Assembly (NCBI GenBank): GCA_964392085.1
Contig: CAYMOV010000021.1
Coordinates: 1-35,453, forward strand
Reading direction: 5' to 3'
Source: CAYMOV01 sp964392085
Lineage (GTDB): Bacteria; Oederibacteriota; Muellerivitia; Muellerivitales; Muellerivitaceae
Length of the DNA stretch: 35,453 nt
Shown here: one piece after another, positions 1-7,811 of the stretch
How the letters are laid out: each line of letters starts with the position of its first letter
Position numbering within the stretch: the first letter of the stretch is position 1
Made by a program: the position numbers and the translations under genes
The notes under the pieces: model-generated
The model's database searches: none
Seen by the model: the letters and a program-made list of their open reading frames with translations, nothing else
Told to the model about the DNA's origin: nothing

Positions 1-308
1 GGCCGAAGTTGGGGCAATGGGTCGCCGCCGCCGCGCCGATGGTGATGACCGTGTCAAAACCGGTGTTGAGCAGTTCGCTGACCGACAACACCCCGGCCAG
101 TCCCGTCAGGTTTTTCTCGGCCAGGATCTTCACGGTCTCGGGCCGGAGGGCCATGGGGTGAAGTCCCGCGGCCGTCACCTCGACCTTGGGAGCCGCCGCC
201 TTCGCGAAGGCGCAGGCCATGACCGACAAGGCGGCCCCGTCGGCGTCCACAAAAAGCACCTTATTGCGGCGGTGGGGCGGCTTGGGTTTGAAGAAGCTGA
301 ATTTCATG
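1..308 (-). CDS. ArsC/LMW-phosphatase-like protein, degenerate active site (partial, C-terminus off window)
   Basis: Reading on the minus strand from the ATG at 308 gives about 102 residues and runs off the left edge. The fold pattern follows thioredoxin-coupled arsenate reductase and low-molecular-weight tyrosine phosphatases: a first strand (KVLFVDADGAALS, residues about 16-28), the helix VMACAFAK, a VTAAGLHPMALRPETV segment like the family's 'SAG..P..LNP.AV', and FDTVITIGAAAATHCP near the end, like 'DVVITVCG.AAE.CP'. The catalytic P-loop C-X5-R is replaced: the positions of the nucleophilic Cys and the Arg read Asp and Leu, and the middle redox Cys reads Gly, while the Cys before Pro near residue 98 remains. 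The reading frame is intact with normal codon use, so this looks like a non-catalytic paralogue rather than a decayed gene. Family assignment is by eye and moderately sure; arsenate reduction is unlikely. Confidence 0.6.
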
Positions 309-344
309 GGCCACCTTTTTACCACAAAACCGCCCAAAAGGCAG

Positions 345-406
345 TTGAACCACCACCCGTCAGCCTGTGGCTGAGGGCGTAAACGAGTTCACCAAGGTCA
401 CTCAGA
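345..406. repeat. Dispersed intergenic element, family 1 (TTGAACCACC arm with hairpin)
   Basis: The element begins TTGAACCACC and contains the hairpin TCAGCC-TGT-GGCTGA (360-374), then GGGCGTAAACGAG. The same unit occurs inverted at about 14379-14441, where the stem is TCAGAC-TTC-GTCTGA. The flanks are identical while both stem arms changed together. Confidence 0.7.
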
Positions 407-529
407 AGGATCAAGATTTGGATGATCAGCCAAAATAAGCCAGGCAACCAAACCCTTTAACCAACGAATATGCCAAGTCCACCAAGAAATCTTGAAGTTC
501 AATTCTTCGCCAAAGACACCCTGGTGGTC

Positions 530-560
530 ATTACGCATTCCCAATTACGAATTCCGCATT
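530..560. repeat. Intergenic word repeat, family 4 (ATTACGMATTCC-like)
   Basis: Three degenerate copies of a roughly 10-nt word (ATTACGCATT, CAATTACGAA, TTCCGCATT) lie in a row. Similar words occur at about 12238-12270 and 18588-18672. The element supplies the last codons and the stop of the HAD gene on the minus strand. Confidence 0.5.
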
Positions 561-1258
561 TCAGTCAAAACCGCCTGTACGAGCTTCTCGGCGTCTTCCA
601 GTGTCTCAAACAGGAAATCCGGCTTCTCGGCGCGGAGTTCCTCCAGCTGATAGGGTCCCGTGGCCACGGCAATGGTGCGGATGTTCAGGGGCCTGCCGCA
701 AAGGATGTCGTTGGGCGTATCCCCGATGATCACCGCGTCCTTGCCCAAAAAGCGGATACCGGTGTATTTCTCCGCGGCCGCCAGGGCCTTGGGAGGGAGC
801 ATCACCCGCTCCTTCGCGTCGTCGCCGAAGGCCCCGAAGGGGAACGGTCCGTTGAGGTCGTGGACCCCCAGCTTGATGCGGGCCCCTTCCTCGAAGTTGC
901 CGGTCAGGAGCCCCAACACCACCTCGGGACGGTTCTGGAGGGCGGCGATGGCGGCCCGGATGCCGGGCTTTAGTTCCACATCCTCTGGATCCTTCAGGGC
1001 CACCCGGATGCGCTCGAGGTAATGTTGCCGGATGGCGGGCATCGCCGCGTCAATCGCCGCTTCGGAGAGTCCGGAGTCGGCCAGGATCTCATGGACGATC
1101 TGGGGGTCGGTCTTGCCGCCCGCGCGGGTCTTGATGTCGTTCAGGGGGATATCCAACACCTTGCGGATGGCGTCGGAGAAGGGGAATTCCCAGGCCCTGC
1201 GGTGGGTGGTGAGGATCGTGCCGTCGATGTCGAACAGCACCAAACGCGTAGGCTTCAA
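545..1258 (-). CDS. HAD-superfamily phosphatase (phosphoglycolate phosphatase-like)
   Basis: The protein has 237 residues and the usual HAD haloacid-dehalogenase motifs. Motif I is DIDGT at residues 10-14 (nucleophile Asp10, acid Asp12). Motif II is LLTGN near residue 118, followed by a conserved Lys in the cap/core junction (PPKALAAAEK) and motif IV VIIGDTPNDI. The helical cap between motifs I and II fits subclass I (Gph/PgmB-like) hydrolases, cytoplasmic Mg-dependent phosphatases of small phosphorylated metabolites. The substrate cannot be read from sequence. The likely start is TTG at 1258 with AAAGGTG a few bases upstream. The last residues (MRNS) and the stop codon come from the word repeat at 530-560, so the C-terminal tail is probably recent and dispensable. 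Confidence 0.85.
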   Translation of the reverse strand: MKPTRLVLFDIDGTILTTHRRAWEFPFSDAIRKVLDIPLNDIKTRAGGKTDPQIVHEILADSGLSEAAIDAAMPAIRQHYLERIRVALKDPEDVELKPGIRAAIAALQNRPEVVLGLLTGNFEEGARIKLGVHDLNGPFPFGAFGDDAKERVMLPPKALAAAEKYTGIRFLGKDAVIIGDTPNDILCGRPLNIRTIAVATGPYQLEELRAEKPDFLFETLEDAEKLVQAVLTEMRNS

Positions 1259-1272
1259 AGGACACCTTTAAA

Positions 1273-1347
1273 GGCGCCGCTGGCCGTTAGCCGCTTGCCG
1301 TTGGCTTTCGAAAAAGCTAACGGCCAACGGCCAGACGCCAACGGCGA
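1273..1347. repeat. Intergenic inverted word repeat, family 2 (GCCGTTAGC / GCTAACGGC)
   Basis: The left half carries GGCCGTTAGCC and GCCGTTGGC. The right half carries GCTAACGGCCAACGG and GCCAACGGCG, the inverted words, so the element can fold into a long imperfect stem. Related copies lie at 12698-12838 and 19803-19900. Confidence 0.75.
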
Positions 1348-1351
1348 AGTT

Positions 1352-1837
1352 TTACGGTTTAAGTTGCGTCCCGTCTGCGAGGACCACCACCGTGGGCCAC
1401 CAGGTCTGCTGCATTTTATCGAGGGGAGTTTTCTTGAATTTCTCGAAGGCCTCGTCCGAGGCGAAGTTGGCCCGCTTCAGCTTCCATTCCATCGGGGCCG
1501 ATCGACCAGGCGCGATGGGCATGACGGCTTCCCAGGACAGGTCGTAGATCCCCTCACCGAAGAAGGTGGTGAACCGCAGGATGCCCCGGGAGGCCCGAAT
1601 CTCCTTGCCGGTCAGGTCCTGGAAGCCCAACTTCACCGTGATCGTCGGCGCGTCCTTCTTGAAGACGTTCTTTACCTTCGACGCCGCGCCCATATCCTTG
1701 CTGTAGGCCCAGACCTTCACCACCCTCGTGAGGCGGTTGGTTTGCGCCTGGGGCGCCGGTTTAGCCTTCGTCTTTGCCATTCCGGCGATGGGTAGGATTA
1801 GGGCCAAGGTGAGCAGGGCTCTGAGTTTTAGTTTCAT
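1352..1837 (-). CDS. Secreted protein of unknown function
   Basis: The protein has 161 residues. Residues 1-21 form a signal peptide: basic MKLKLR, a hydrophobic stretch, then GMA-KTK as a plausible cleavage site. A Lys/Pro/Ala-rich spacer (about 22-33) follows, then a single predicted beta-rich domain with strands such as TITVKLGFQDLTGK and GILRFTTFFG. It ends in VVVLADGTQLKP. I do not recognise the family. The start ATG at 1837 has GAGGATAAG just upstream. It lies on the same strand as thyX (which ends at 1882 on its left side) and HAD, and could be co-transcribed with thyX, but nothing else links their jobs. Periplasmic or extracellular location is inferred from the signal peptide only. 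Confidence 0.7.
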   Translation of the reverse strand: MKLKLRALLTLALILPIAGMAKTKAKPAPQAQTNRLTRVVKVWAYSKDMGAASKVKNVFKKDAPTITVKLGFQDLTGKEIRASRGILRFTTFFGEGIYDLSWEAVMPIAPGRSAPMEWKLKRANFASDEAFEKFKKTPLDKMQQTWWPTVVVLADGTQLKP

Positions 1838-1881
1838 GTCTTATCCTCGCTGTGGCCATCCGCTAACCGCCATCCGCGCCA

Positions 1882-3644
1882 TTAGATGAGTCTTTCGTAT
1901 TCCTTCACGTCCTTCTTCCACACCACCACCCCGCAGAACCTCTCCCCCTCGGGGCAGACCGGCTTCGTCTTGGACCGGCTCCGGAGGCCGCAGGGCGGCA
2001 GGAGCCATTTGCCGATGCGGGGGTGCACCTCGCGGATCTGCAGCGCCTCATCCACGGAGGCCTTCCAGATCTCCTCCTGGGCGTTGTAACAAAGCCGCAT
2101 GGCGTGCTTGTGGTGCAGGTTCAGCAGGTCGGCGGACTCGGTGAACCGCACCGACACGGCGTTGGGGAGCAGGTACGAAGCGAACTCGTGGGAAACCCCC
2201 AGGGCGCGGAGCTTCCGGATGGCGTCCCAGGTCTTCTCCAATATCTCAACGTAGGCCTTCTCGACGGCCTTGTCTTCCTTTAACAGGACCGGCGTCTCGA
2301 AGTCCGGGTCGTCCAGCGACAGGGCGTCGATCAGGGGCCGGGAGGCCGGGGTCATGCGGTGGCGCTGGTCCTGCGAATCGGCGGTGTGGGAGATCTTCTT
2401 CCGGAAGACGTAATGGGGATGGTACAGGGCCCGGGTCACCTTGCCGTGGGATCTCACGTTGAGGGTCTCGCCCAGGTAGGCATCCTTCGCAGGGTCCAGC
2501 ACCGAGGCGATGGCGTCGTCGTCCGACAGGGACGTTTTGGGCGCGCCGTACACCTCACGAACCGAGTCCGCCAGGGTCCGCTCGGCGTTTTGGGACCAAT
2601 CCACCAGCTTGGAAACCTTGCCCCCCAGCGAAGCGTCGAACTCCCGGCGGAATTCGCGACGCGAAACGTCGGTGGCCTTGAGGGATTCGAGCATGCGGCC
2701 CTCGACGGCCTCCTCGGGCGTGAGCGGCGCTTCCAGCACCGCCTGGTATCCCGGCTCGACCCGGAGCAGCTCGTCCACCATGCGGCCCACCACCAGCTTC
2801 TGTTCAAGCGGGGCGTCGAAGGTCCGGCACATGCGCCAGTAGCGCAGGAGGGTGAGCCCCGACACCGTGTGGTAGAGGTACGCCAGGGTGGCCACCGGCA
2901 GGACGTACCGGGCGGTCTCCTGCGACTTCTTCTGGATCGCCGTGGCGGTCTTCTTGGGGTCGCGGTCGGCCCCGGGGAACCGGGCCTTGTACTCGCGCCC
3001 CACCAGGGGCTTCAGGCGCTCGGTCAAGTCCTGGTACGCGGCGGTCTGGGCCTCGAAGGTGGCTCGGTAGATCCCGAGCGCTTGGCCGGTCAGCGGCGGG
3101 ACGGCCACGGCGTCGGGCGCCACGGTCACGTAGCGTTGGGACACCTGCTCGGAGTTGTAGTAGGGGTGGCTGTGGAGGAAGGCCCAGAGGAACTNNNNNN
3201 NNNNNNNNNNNNNNNNNNNNNNNNNNNNNNNNNNNNNNNNNNNNNNNNNNNNNNNNNNNNNNNNNNNNNNNNNNNNNNNNNNNNNNNNNNNNNNGACACC
3301 TGCTCGGAGTTGTAGTAGGGGTGGCTGTGGAGGAAGGCCCAGAGGAACTGGCGCGAGACGTTCGACAGGGCGAACTGGAAGTGCGCGTGTTGGAGCGTGG
3401 TGTGGTGCCCGGCCTTGTAGATCGACTGGGCCAGGTCGTCGCGGCGCTCGAGCCTTTCGCGCTTCTTGTCCTCGTCGAGCCCGTCGCCCCCCACCTGGGC
3501 GGAAGTCACGATGCCTTTGGAGGAATAGCAGGTGCGGGCCGTGGCCACGGCGTTGTCGAAGGGCCGGTCGAACGAGTTGACCAGGGCGACCTCGGGGGCC
3601 GCCGACAGGAACTTGGGGGTTTCGGTGGGGTGTAAGGGAGACAT
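1882..3644 (-). CDS. thyX: Tandem-module FAD-dependent thymidylate synthase-like protein (ThyX), interrupted by an assembly gap
   Basis: This is a flavin-dependent dUMP methylation family protein (methylenetetrahydrofolate donor, NADPH/FAD). Removing the Ns and one 55-bp copy leaves a continuous 1608-nt frame of 535 residues, twice the usual ThyX length of about 220-270. Module 1 (about 18-240) shows ALVNSFDRP, ARTCYSSKG, AGHHTTLQHAHFQF and EQVSQRYV (114-121), but the RHR of the RHRX7S signature reads HSH (106-108) with one extra residue before the Ser. Module 2 (about 300-535) carries QRHRMTPASRP (RHR 376-378), GVSHEFASYLLP and AQEEIW, as in a ThyX C-half. The start ATG at 3644 is chosen because it begins just before the conserved LVNSF and because a perfect TATAAT sits 6 nt upstream. 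Longer in-frame starts would run into the divergent gene. No classical thyA is in the window. Activity is inferred. Confidence 0.8.
3140..3349. other. Scaffold gap: 100 N flanked by identical 55-bp contig ends
   Basis: The 55 bp at 3140-3194 are repeated exactly at 3295-3349, with N at 3195-3294. Collapsing the copies restores the thyX frame, so the duplication is an assembly product and the true gap is probably zero. Confidence 0.95.
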
Positions 3645-3650
3645 GGCCGC

Positions 3651-3656
3651 ATTATA
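3651..3656 (-). promoter_or_regulatory. Perfect TATAAT -10 box of thyX, leaderless arrangement
   Basis: On the minus strand TATAAT is followed by six bases and then the ATG at 3644, so transcription would begin at or within a base or two of the start codon. No good -35 box or Shine-Dalgarno site is seen. Confidence 0.45.
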
Positions 3657-3728
3657 GCCAGGGTCCCGGAGATAGAAATACACCCCAATTCTTCCGATTA
3701 AACGCTTGGGGCCCTCTTTCACCGGCCC

Positions 3729-3757
3729 TTGTTTCCCCCCGGCCTTCTCCTGATAAT
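3729..3757 (+). promoter_or_regulatory. Candidate sigma-70 promoter for the MoxR/VWA operon
   Basis: TTGTTT (3729-3734) and GATAAT (3752-3757) are separated by 17 bp, and the start codon lies 26 bp downstream. The -35 match is weak and the -10 match is 5 of 6. Confidence 0.4.
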
Positions 3758-3783
3758 CCATCCATCCCAAATTCGAGGCCTCC

Positions 3784-5372
3784 ATGAACCAGCCCCGCAC
3801 CCTCGGTGAACTTAAGGCTTCCGGCTACATCGACCGGACGGTCAAGGAGGAGATCGAGCTGAACCTCCTCAAGAAGCTCAAGGCCGGCGAGACGCTTTTC
3901 CCCGGCGTCCACGGCTACGAGGAGACCGTCCAACCCCAGCTGGTCAACGCCCTTCTGTCGCACCACGACATCGTCCTGCTCGGCGAGAAGGGCCAGGCCA
4001 AGAGCCGCCTCATGCGTTCCCTCGTGGAGTTCCTTGATGAGTCCCTCCCCATCGTGAAGGGGAGCGAGGTCAACGACCACCCCTACCACCCCATCAGCGC
4101 CTACGGACGGAACCGGGTGGCGGAAAAGGGCGACGCCACCGAGATCGAGTGGGTGCCGCGGGATAAGCGCTACGGCGAGCGGCTGTCGCCCGGCACCAAG
4201 ATCGCCGACCTGCTGGGCGACCTGGACCCGGCCAAGGTGGCCGCGGGCAACCCCCTGGCCAGCGAGGAAGCCCTGCACTTCGGCCTGATCCCCCGGGTCA
4301 ACCGGGGCATCTTCGCCCTCAACGAGCTTCCCGACCTGGAGTACCTGGTGCAGGTGGCCCTCTTCAACGTGCTGGAGGAGCGCGACCTTCAGATCCGCGG
4401 CTATCCCCTGCGGTTCCCCCTCGACGTGATGATCCTCTTCACCGCCAACCCGGAGGAATACACCAGGGCCGGCAAGATCATCACCCAGCTTAAGGACCGA
4501 ATCGGCGCCGAGATCCGCACCCACTACCCGAAGGACCGCAAGACCGCCTTGGCCATCACGCGCCAGGAAGTCCGCAAATCGCCCGAGGACGGCGTGAAGA
4601 TCCTGGTGCCGGACTTCATGGAGCAGGTCATCGAGGCCATCACGATGGAGGCCCGTAAGAGTCCCTACGTGAACCAGAAGTCGGGCGTCTCGGCCCGGCT
4701 CTCCATCGGCAATTACGAGACCCTGCTGTCCAACGCCCGCCGCCGAGCCCACATCCTGGGCGAAAGCGTGGCGGTGCCCCGCATGACCGACCTGAACTAC
4801 CTGGGCGCCTCCATGTCGGGCAAGGTGGACCTGGACCCGTTCCGCGAGGAGACCGTCACCGAGGGCGTGGTGTTCGCCAAGATCGTGGACCGCGCCGTCC
4901 TGACCGTCTTCCAGGAACAGGTGGCGGAGCACCACCTGGAGCTGCCCGAGGCCCCCATCCCGCCGGGCGAGTCGGTTCGCTTCTCGGATCTCACCCCGGC
5001 CAAGGACTACGCCTCGGCCTTCAAGAAGATCCCCCAGCTTTGGGAGCCCGCCCAGCAGTTGGCCGGGGACAAGGGCGAGGTGTACCAGGCCTCCTGCGTG
5101 GAGTTCGTGCTGGAGGGCCTACACCTCACGGGGAAGCTGTCGAGGACCAAGGTGGGGGAACTGACGGACTACAAACCCNNNNNNNNNNNNNNNNNNNNNN
5201 NNNNNNNNNNNNNNNNNNNNNNNNNNNNNNNNNNNNNNNNNNNNNNNNNNNNNNNNNNNNNNNNNNNNNNNNNNNNNNCCTCACGGGGAAGCTGTCGAGG
5301 ACCAAGGTGGGGGAACTGACGGACTACAAACCCACCGCCGCGCCAGCGGCCAAAAAGAAAACGAACGGATAG
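3784..5372 (+). CDS. MoxR / magnesium-chelatase-I-like AAA+ ATPase (spans an assembly gap)
   Basis: Collapsing the 55-bp duplicate and Ns gives 1434 nt, 477 residues. The P-loop is GEKGQAKS at 67-74. The region after it carries long inserts typical of the ChlI/BchI-like branch, then GIFALNELPDLE as the Walker B region, with Asn-Glu where most family members have Asp-Glu, and ILFTANPEEYT as sensor 1. Such ATPases act as chaperones that remodel or insert cofactors into target proteins, normally with a VWA-domain partner. That partner is the next gene, in the same orientation and separated only by a word repeat. The tail TAAPAAKKKTNG is low-complexity. Promoter at 3729-3757. The substrate of this pair is unknown, and a chelatase role is not supported since no chelatase large subunit is present. 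Confidence 0.82.
5124..5333. other. Scaffold gap: 100 N flanked by identical 55-bp contig ends
   Basis: Bases 5124-5178 equal 5279-5333, with N at 5179-5278. Collapsing keeps the MoxR-like frame open to the stop at 5370-5372. Confidence 0.95.
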
Positions 5373-5451
5373 CTGTCAGCGGTCGGCGGTCAGCGGTCGG
5401 CAACGACCGAAGGCAAAAGCTGACAGCCGAGAGCTGACCGCTGAGAGCTGG
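5371..5451. repeat. Intergenic inverted word repeat, family 3 (AGCTGTCAGCGGTC)
   Basis: The word GCGGTCGGC/GCGGTCAGC is repeated in the left half, and AGCTGACAGC and AGCTGACCGCTGAGAGC appear in the right half as its inverse. It begins on the MoxR stop codon and ends 7 bp before the VWA start, so it lies inside an operon. Confidence 0.75.
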
Positions 5452-5458
5452 TGTTCCG

Positions 5459-7201
5459 ATGATTTCCCACGAGTACAGCGAATGGAAGGAGCCCGAGAAG
5501 CCGCCCTTCTCGGTGGAGGACGTCGTCAACACCGTCAAGGAGTTGATGATGCGCTACCACGTGTCCTTCGACGAGGCCCTCCGGGCCCTGATGGAGCGCG
5601 GCCTTCCCTATAACCAGTTCCTCAAGGTGAACGGCCTGGACGAGCTGGTGAAGGGTTTCCTGGATTCCCTCCAAAAGATGAAGGACGAGATCCGGGAGGG
5701 CCACCGCCTCGACCAGACCCGGGGCAAGGTGGAGGAGGAACTGAGGCGCAAGGCCGCCGAAGTGGCGCGGCTCTTGGGGAAGATGAAGGACGACCGGCCC
5801 CTGGGGAAGTTCAAGGAATCCGTGGAAAGGTCCGACATCCCCGGGCTCTTCCAGCTCGACTGGATGCTGTCCCGGTCCGATGAGTCCCCCGCCGAGCGGG
5901 CCCGGGAGCCCCTCATGGACCTGGTCCACCTGCTCCAGCAGGCCGAAACCCTCGCCGACCTCGACAAGCGCCACGCGTTCACCGGCGAGAAATCCCCCAC
6001 GCCCGAGGAGGCCCGCCGCTTGGCCGAGCGCCTGGGCGCCCTGGAAAAACTGGAGGGGGACCTGCAGGAAGCCCTCGAGAACGGCGACCTCCTGAGCATG
6101 TCCAGCGAGGCGGTCCAGGAGATGTTGGGTGAGGAGGCGGCCCAGGCGCTGGACGCCAAGCGGGATGAGCTTCGAAAGATGTTCCAGGAAGCCATGCGGC
6201 AGACCCAACAGGCCGACTATGACGAGGGGACGGACCTCTACAAGATTACGCCGGGCGGGGCGCGCAAGATCGGCGAGCGGGCCCTGCAGGAAGTCTTCAG
6301 CCGCCTCTTCACCGACGGCATGGGCCGCCACCACGCCACCTTCACCGGCGAGGGCAACGTCGAGATGACCCCCACCAAGCCCTACGAGTTCGGCGACTCG
6401 CTGGCCCACCTCGACCTGCCCTCAAGCCTTCTGGGTTCCGCCATCCGCCAGTCCGGCGACCCCACGGCCGTCCCCGGCAAGATCCGCCTCGACGCGCGCG
6501 ACTTCCAGGTGCACCTCACCCGGGGCTCCGCGGCCAGCGCCATCGTCATGCTCATCGACCAGAGCGGGTCCATGGCCCGTTACGGCCGGTTCTACAACAC
6601 CAAGAAACTGGCCCTGGCCCTCGACGCCCTCATCCGGACCGAATACCCCGAGGACAAGCTTTGGTTCGTGGCGTTCTCGACCTTCGCACGGCAGGTCGGG
6701 GTCGGCGAGATCCCATCGCTCGCGCCCAAGCCGGTGACCGTGATGGGCGGCGGCACGAACATCACGGTGGATTACTCGCAAGGCGTCCCCTCCGGGGCCC
6801 GCGATTGGATCCCGGAGCATTTCACCAACCTCCAGAAAGGCCTTTCATTGGCCCGGGTGCTGTTGGCCAACGCCGACACCCGCAACAAGTCGGTGTTGCT
6901 CATCACCGACGGCGCCCCCACGGCTTATTACGACGGGCCCAAACTGCACTTGACCTATCCCCCGACGGAGCGGACCTACGACGCCACCCTCAGGGAGGTA
7001 AGGGCCGCCACCGACGAAGGGGTCACCATCAATACCTTCATGATGGCCGACGAGGACGTCGGTTATTTCGGGGAGCGGGAATTCCTGGAGCGGATGCACC
7101 AAGTGAACCAGGGAAGGTTGATTTATCCCGCCCCTGACAAGCTGACGCAGTATGTGTTGAGGGACTTCATGACCCACAAACGGAAGATTATCCAGATTTA
7201 A
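5459..7201 (+). CDS. VWA-domain protein, partner of the MoxR-like ATPase
   Basis: The protein has 580 residues. Residues 1-350 are mostly charged helices (for example KVEEELRRKAAEVARLLGKMK), probably a coiled region that contacts the ATPase. Residues about 355-560 form a von Willebrand factor A domain: the MIDAS motif DQSGSM begins at residue 367, the conserved Thr loop is GGGTNI, and the last metal Asp lies in LLITDGAPT. This matches a widespread bacterial family of large cytoplasmic VWA proteins encoded after MoxR/ChlI-like ATPases. No signal peptide or membrane segment is visible. The family's biochemical target is not established. The ATG at 5459 is the first in-frame start after the repeat; no clear Shine-Dalgarno precedes it, so coupling to the upstream gene is possible. 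Confidence 0.82.
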   Translation: MISHEYSEWKEPEKPPFSVEDVVNTVKELMMRYHVSFDEALRALMERGLPYNQFLKVNGLDELVKGFLDSLQKMKDEIREGHRLDQTRGKVEEELRRKAAEVARLLGKMKDDRPLGKFKESVERSDIPGLFQLDWMLSRSDESPAERAREPLMDLVHLLQQAETLADLDKRHAFTGEKSPTPEEARRLAERLGALEKLEGDLQEALENGDLLSMSSEAVQEMLGEEAAQALDAKRDELRKMFQEAMRQTQQADYDEGTDLYKITPGGARKIGERALQEVFSRLFTDGMGRHHATFTGEGNVEMTPTKPYEFGDSLAHLDLPSSLLGSAIRQSGDPTAVPGKIRLDARDFQVHLTRGSAASAIVMLIDQSGSMARYGRFYNTKKLALALDALIRTEYPEDKLWFVAFSTFARQVGVGEIPSLAPKPVTVMGGGTNITVDYSQGVPSGARDWIPEHFTNLQKGLSLARVLLANADTRNKSVLLITDGAPTAYYDGPKLHLTYPPTERTYDATLREVRAATDEGVTINTFMMADEDVGYFGEREFLERMHQVNQGRLIYPAPDKLTQYVLRDFMTHKRKIIQI

Positions 7202-7206
7202 ACAGA

Positions 7207-7312
7207 TTAACCACGGAGGTCACGGGGGACACGGAGTTCGAGAATCTTTATCCCAAACAAATGCCAAAACGTTGTTTTTCCCCCGCTTTCTCCGCCTTCC
7301 CCGTGGTTCAAA
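7207..7312. repeat. Dispersed intergenic element, family 1 (AACCACGG ... CCGTGGTT)
   Basis: The left arm reads TTAACCACGGAGGTCACGG and GGACACGGAG; the right arm ends CCCCGTGGTTCAAA. The termini are inverted copies of each other, as in the other family 1 elements of this window. Confidence 0.65.
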
Positions 7313-7334
7313 ATCGTCTTGGTTTTGCCGTAAT

Positions 7335-7364
7335 AAAAAACGCCCCGGGGAAAACCCCGAGGCG
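7335..7364 (-). terminator. Strong rho-independent terminator, minus strand
   Basis: On the minus strand CGCCTCGGGG-TTTT-CCCCGGGGCG (two imperfect positions) is followed directly by TTTTTTATTA. It ends a minus-strand transcript that covers the candidate structured RNA. Confidence 0.8.
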
Positions 7365-7775
7365 AGTTCCACACCGACATAGCTTCCATCTATACGGATC
7401 TCGCATCAGCAAAGGCTTCGAACTTCCCTACTTGACCGGTTGGTGTTTAGGTCGGGTCACCGTCATCGCGTACTCCGTGATCTGCGCCAGCCTGAACAAA
7501 CCATTCTGCTCGCCGTTGCGCACACGCCTTACACGGCGGATGGGACTTCTTTTCGCTTCCTTGGTGTGGGGCAAGAGGCACCCCCTTTCACCTCATGGCG
7601 TTTTTACGACAAGTTCAGGCTAGACCCGGCAATTTGCCGAGTCCATGAGCCTGATCATAAACATATTTGTCTCAAAAATTACCAAGCCTGGTGGGGACGC
7701 GCGACCTTTCCTCACAAGCTCTGGGAAATTCGCCTCCCCATTCCGTAAGATTTGAGGCGGTTCATAAATAAGCCC
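7341..7775 (-). ncRNA. Candidate structured non-coding RNA of unassigned family (some RNase P-like motifs)
   Basis: There is no plausible protein gene between 7365 and 7811, yet the minus strand is dense in helices and ends in a strong terminator. AGCCTGAAC pairs with GTTCAGGCT across about 130 nt (near 7614-7622 and 7490-7498). Inside it lie a GGGG-CCCC hairpin and CGCCGT...ACGGCG. A further GCGAG...CTCGC helix precedes the terminator. In order along the strand appear GAGGAAAGG (7713), GGTGAAAGG (7592), GCGAAAAGAAG (about 7556), CAGATC (about 7484) and ACGGTGACCCGACC (about 7463). This order and spacing recall bacterial RNase P RNA, but the P4 bulge and the terminal P1 helix cannot be matched cleanly. 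The 5' end is uncertain. It could equally be another large RNA class. Confidence 0.4.
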
Positions 7776-7811
7776 GTAATGACGCCCATTACAATCTCTT
7801 TTCGAACCACA

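Noticed and set aside
1273..1347. CRISPR-like repeats
   Set aside because: The repeated words are degenerate, change orientation within the element and have no regular spacers; no cas gene is present.
3652..4935. Open frame of about 427 residues opposite the MoxR-like gene
   Set aside because: Antisense shadow; the plus-strand frame has clear ATPase motifs.
7441..7623. Short protein-like reading in the RNA candidate (minus strand ...LAQITEYAMTVTRPKHQ...)
   Set aside because: No start codon or ribosome site fits, an in-frame stop limits it to about 55 codons, and the helices and terminator are better explained by a structured RNA.
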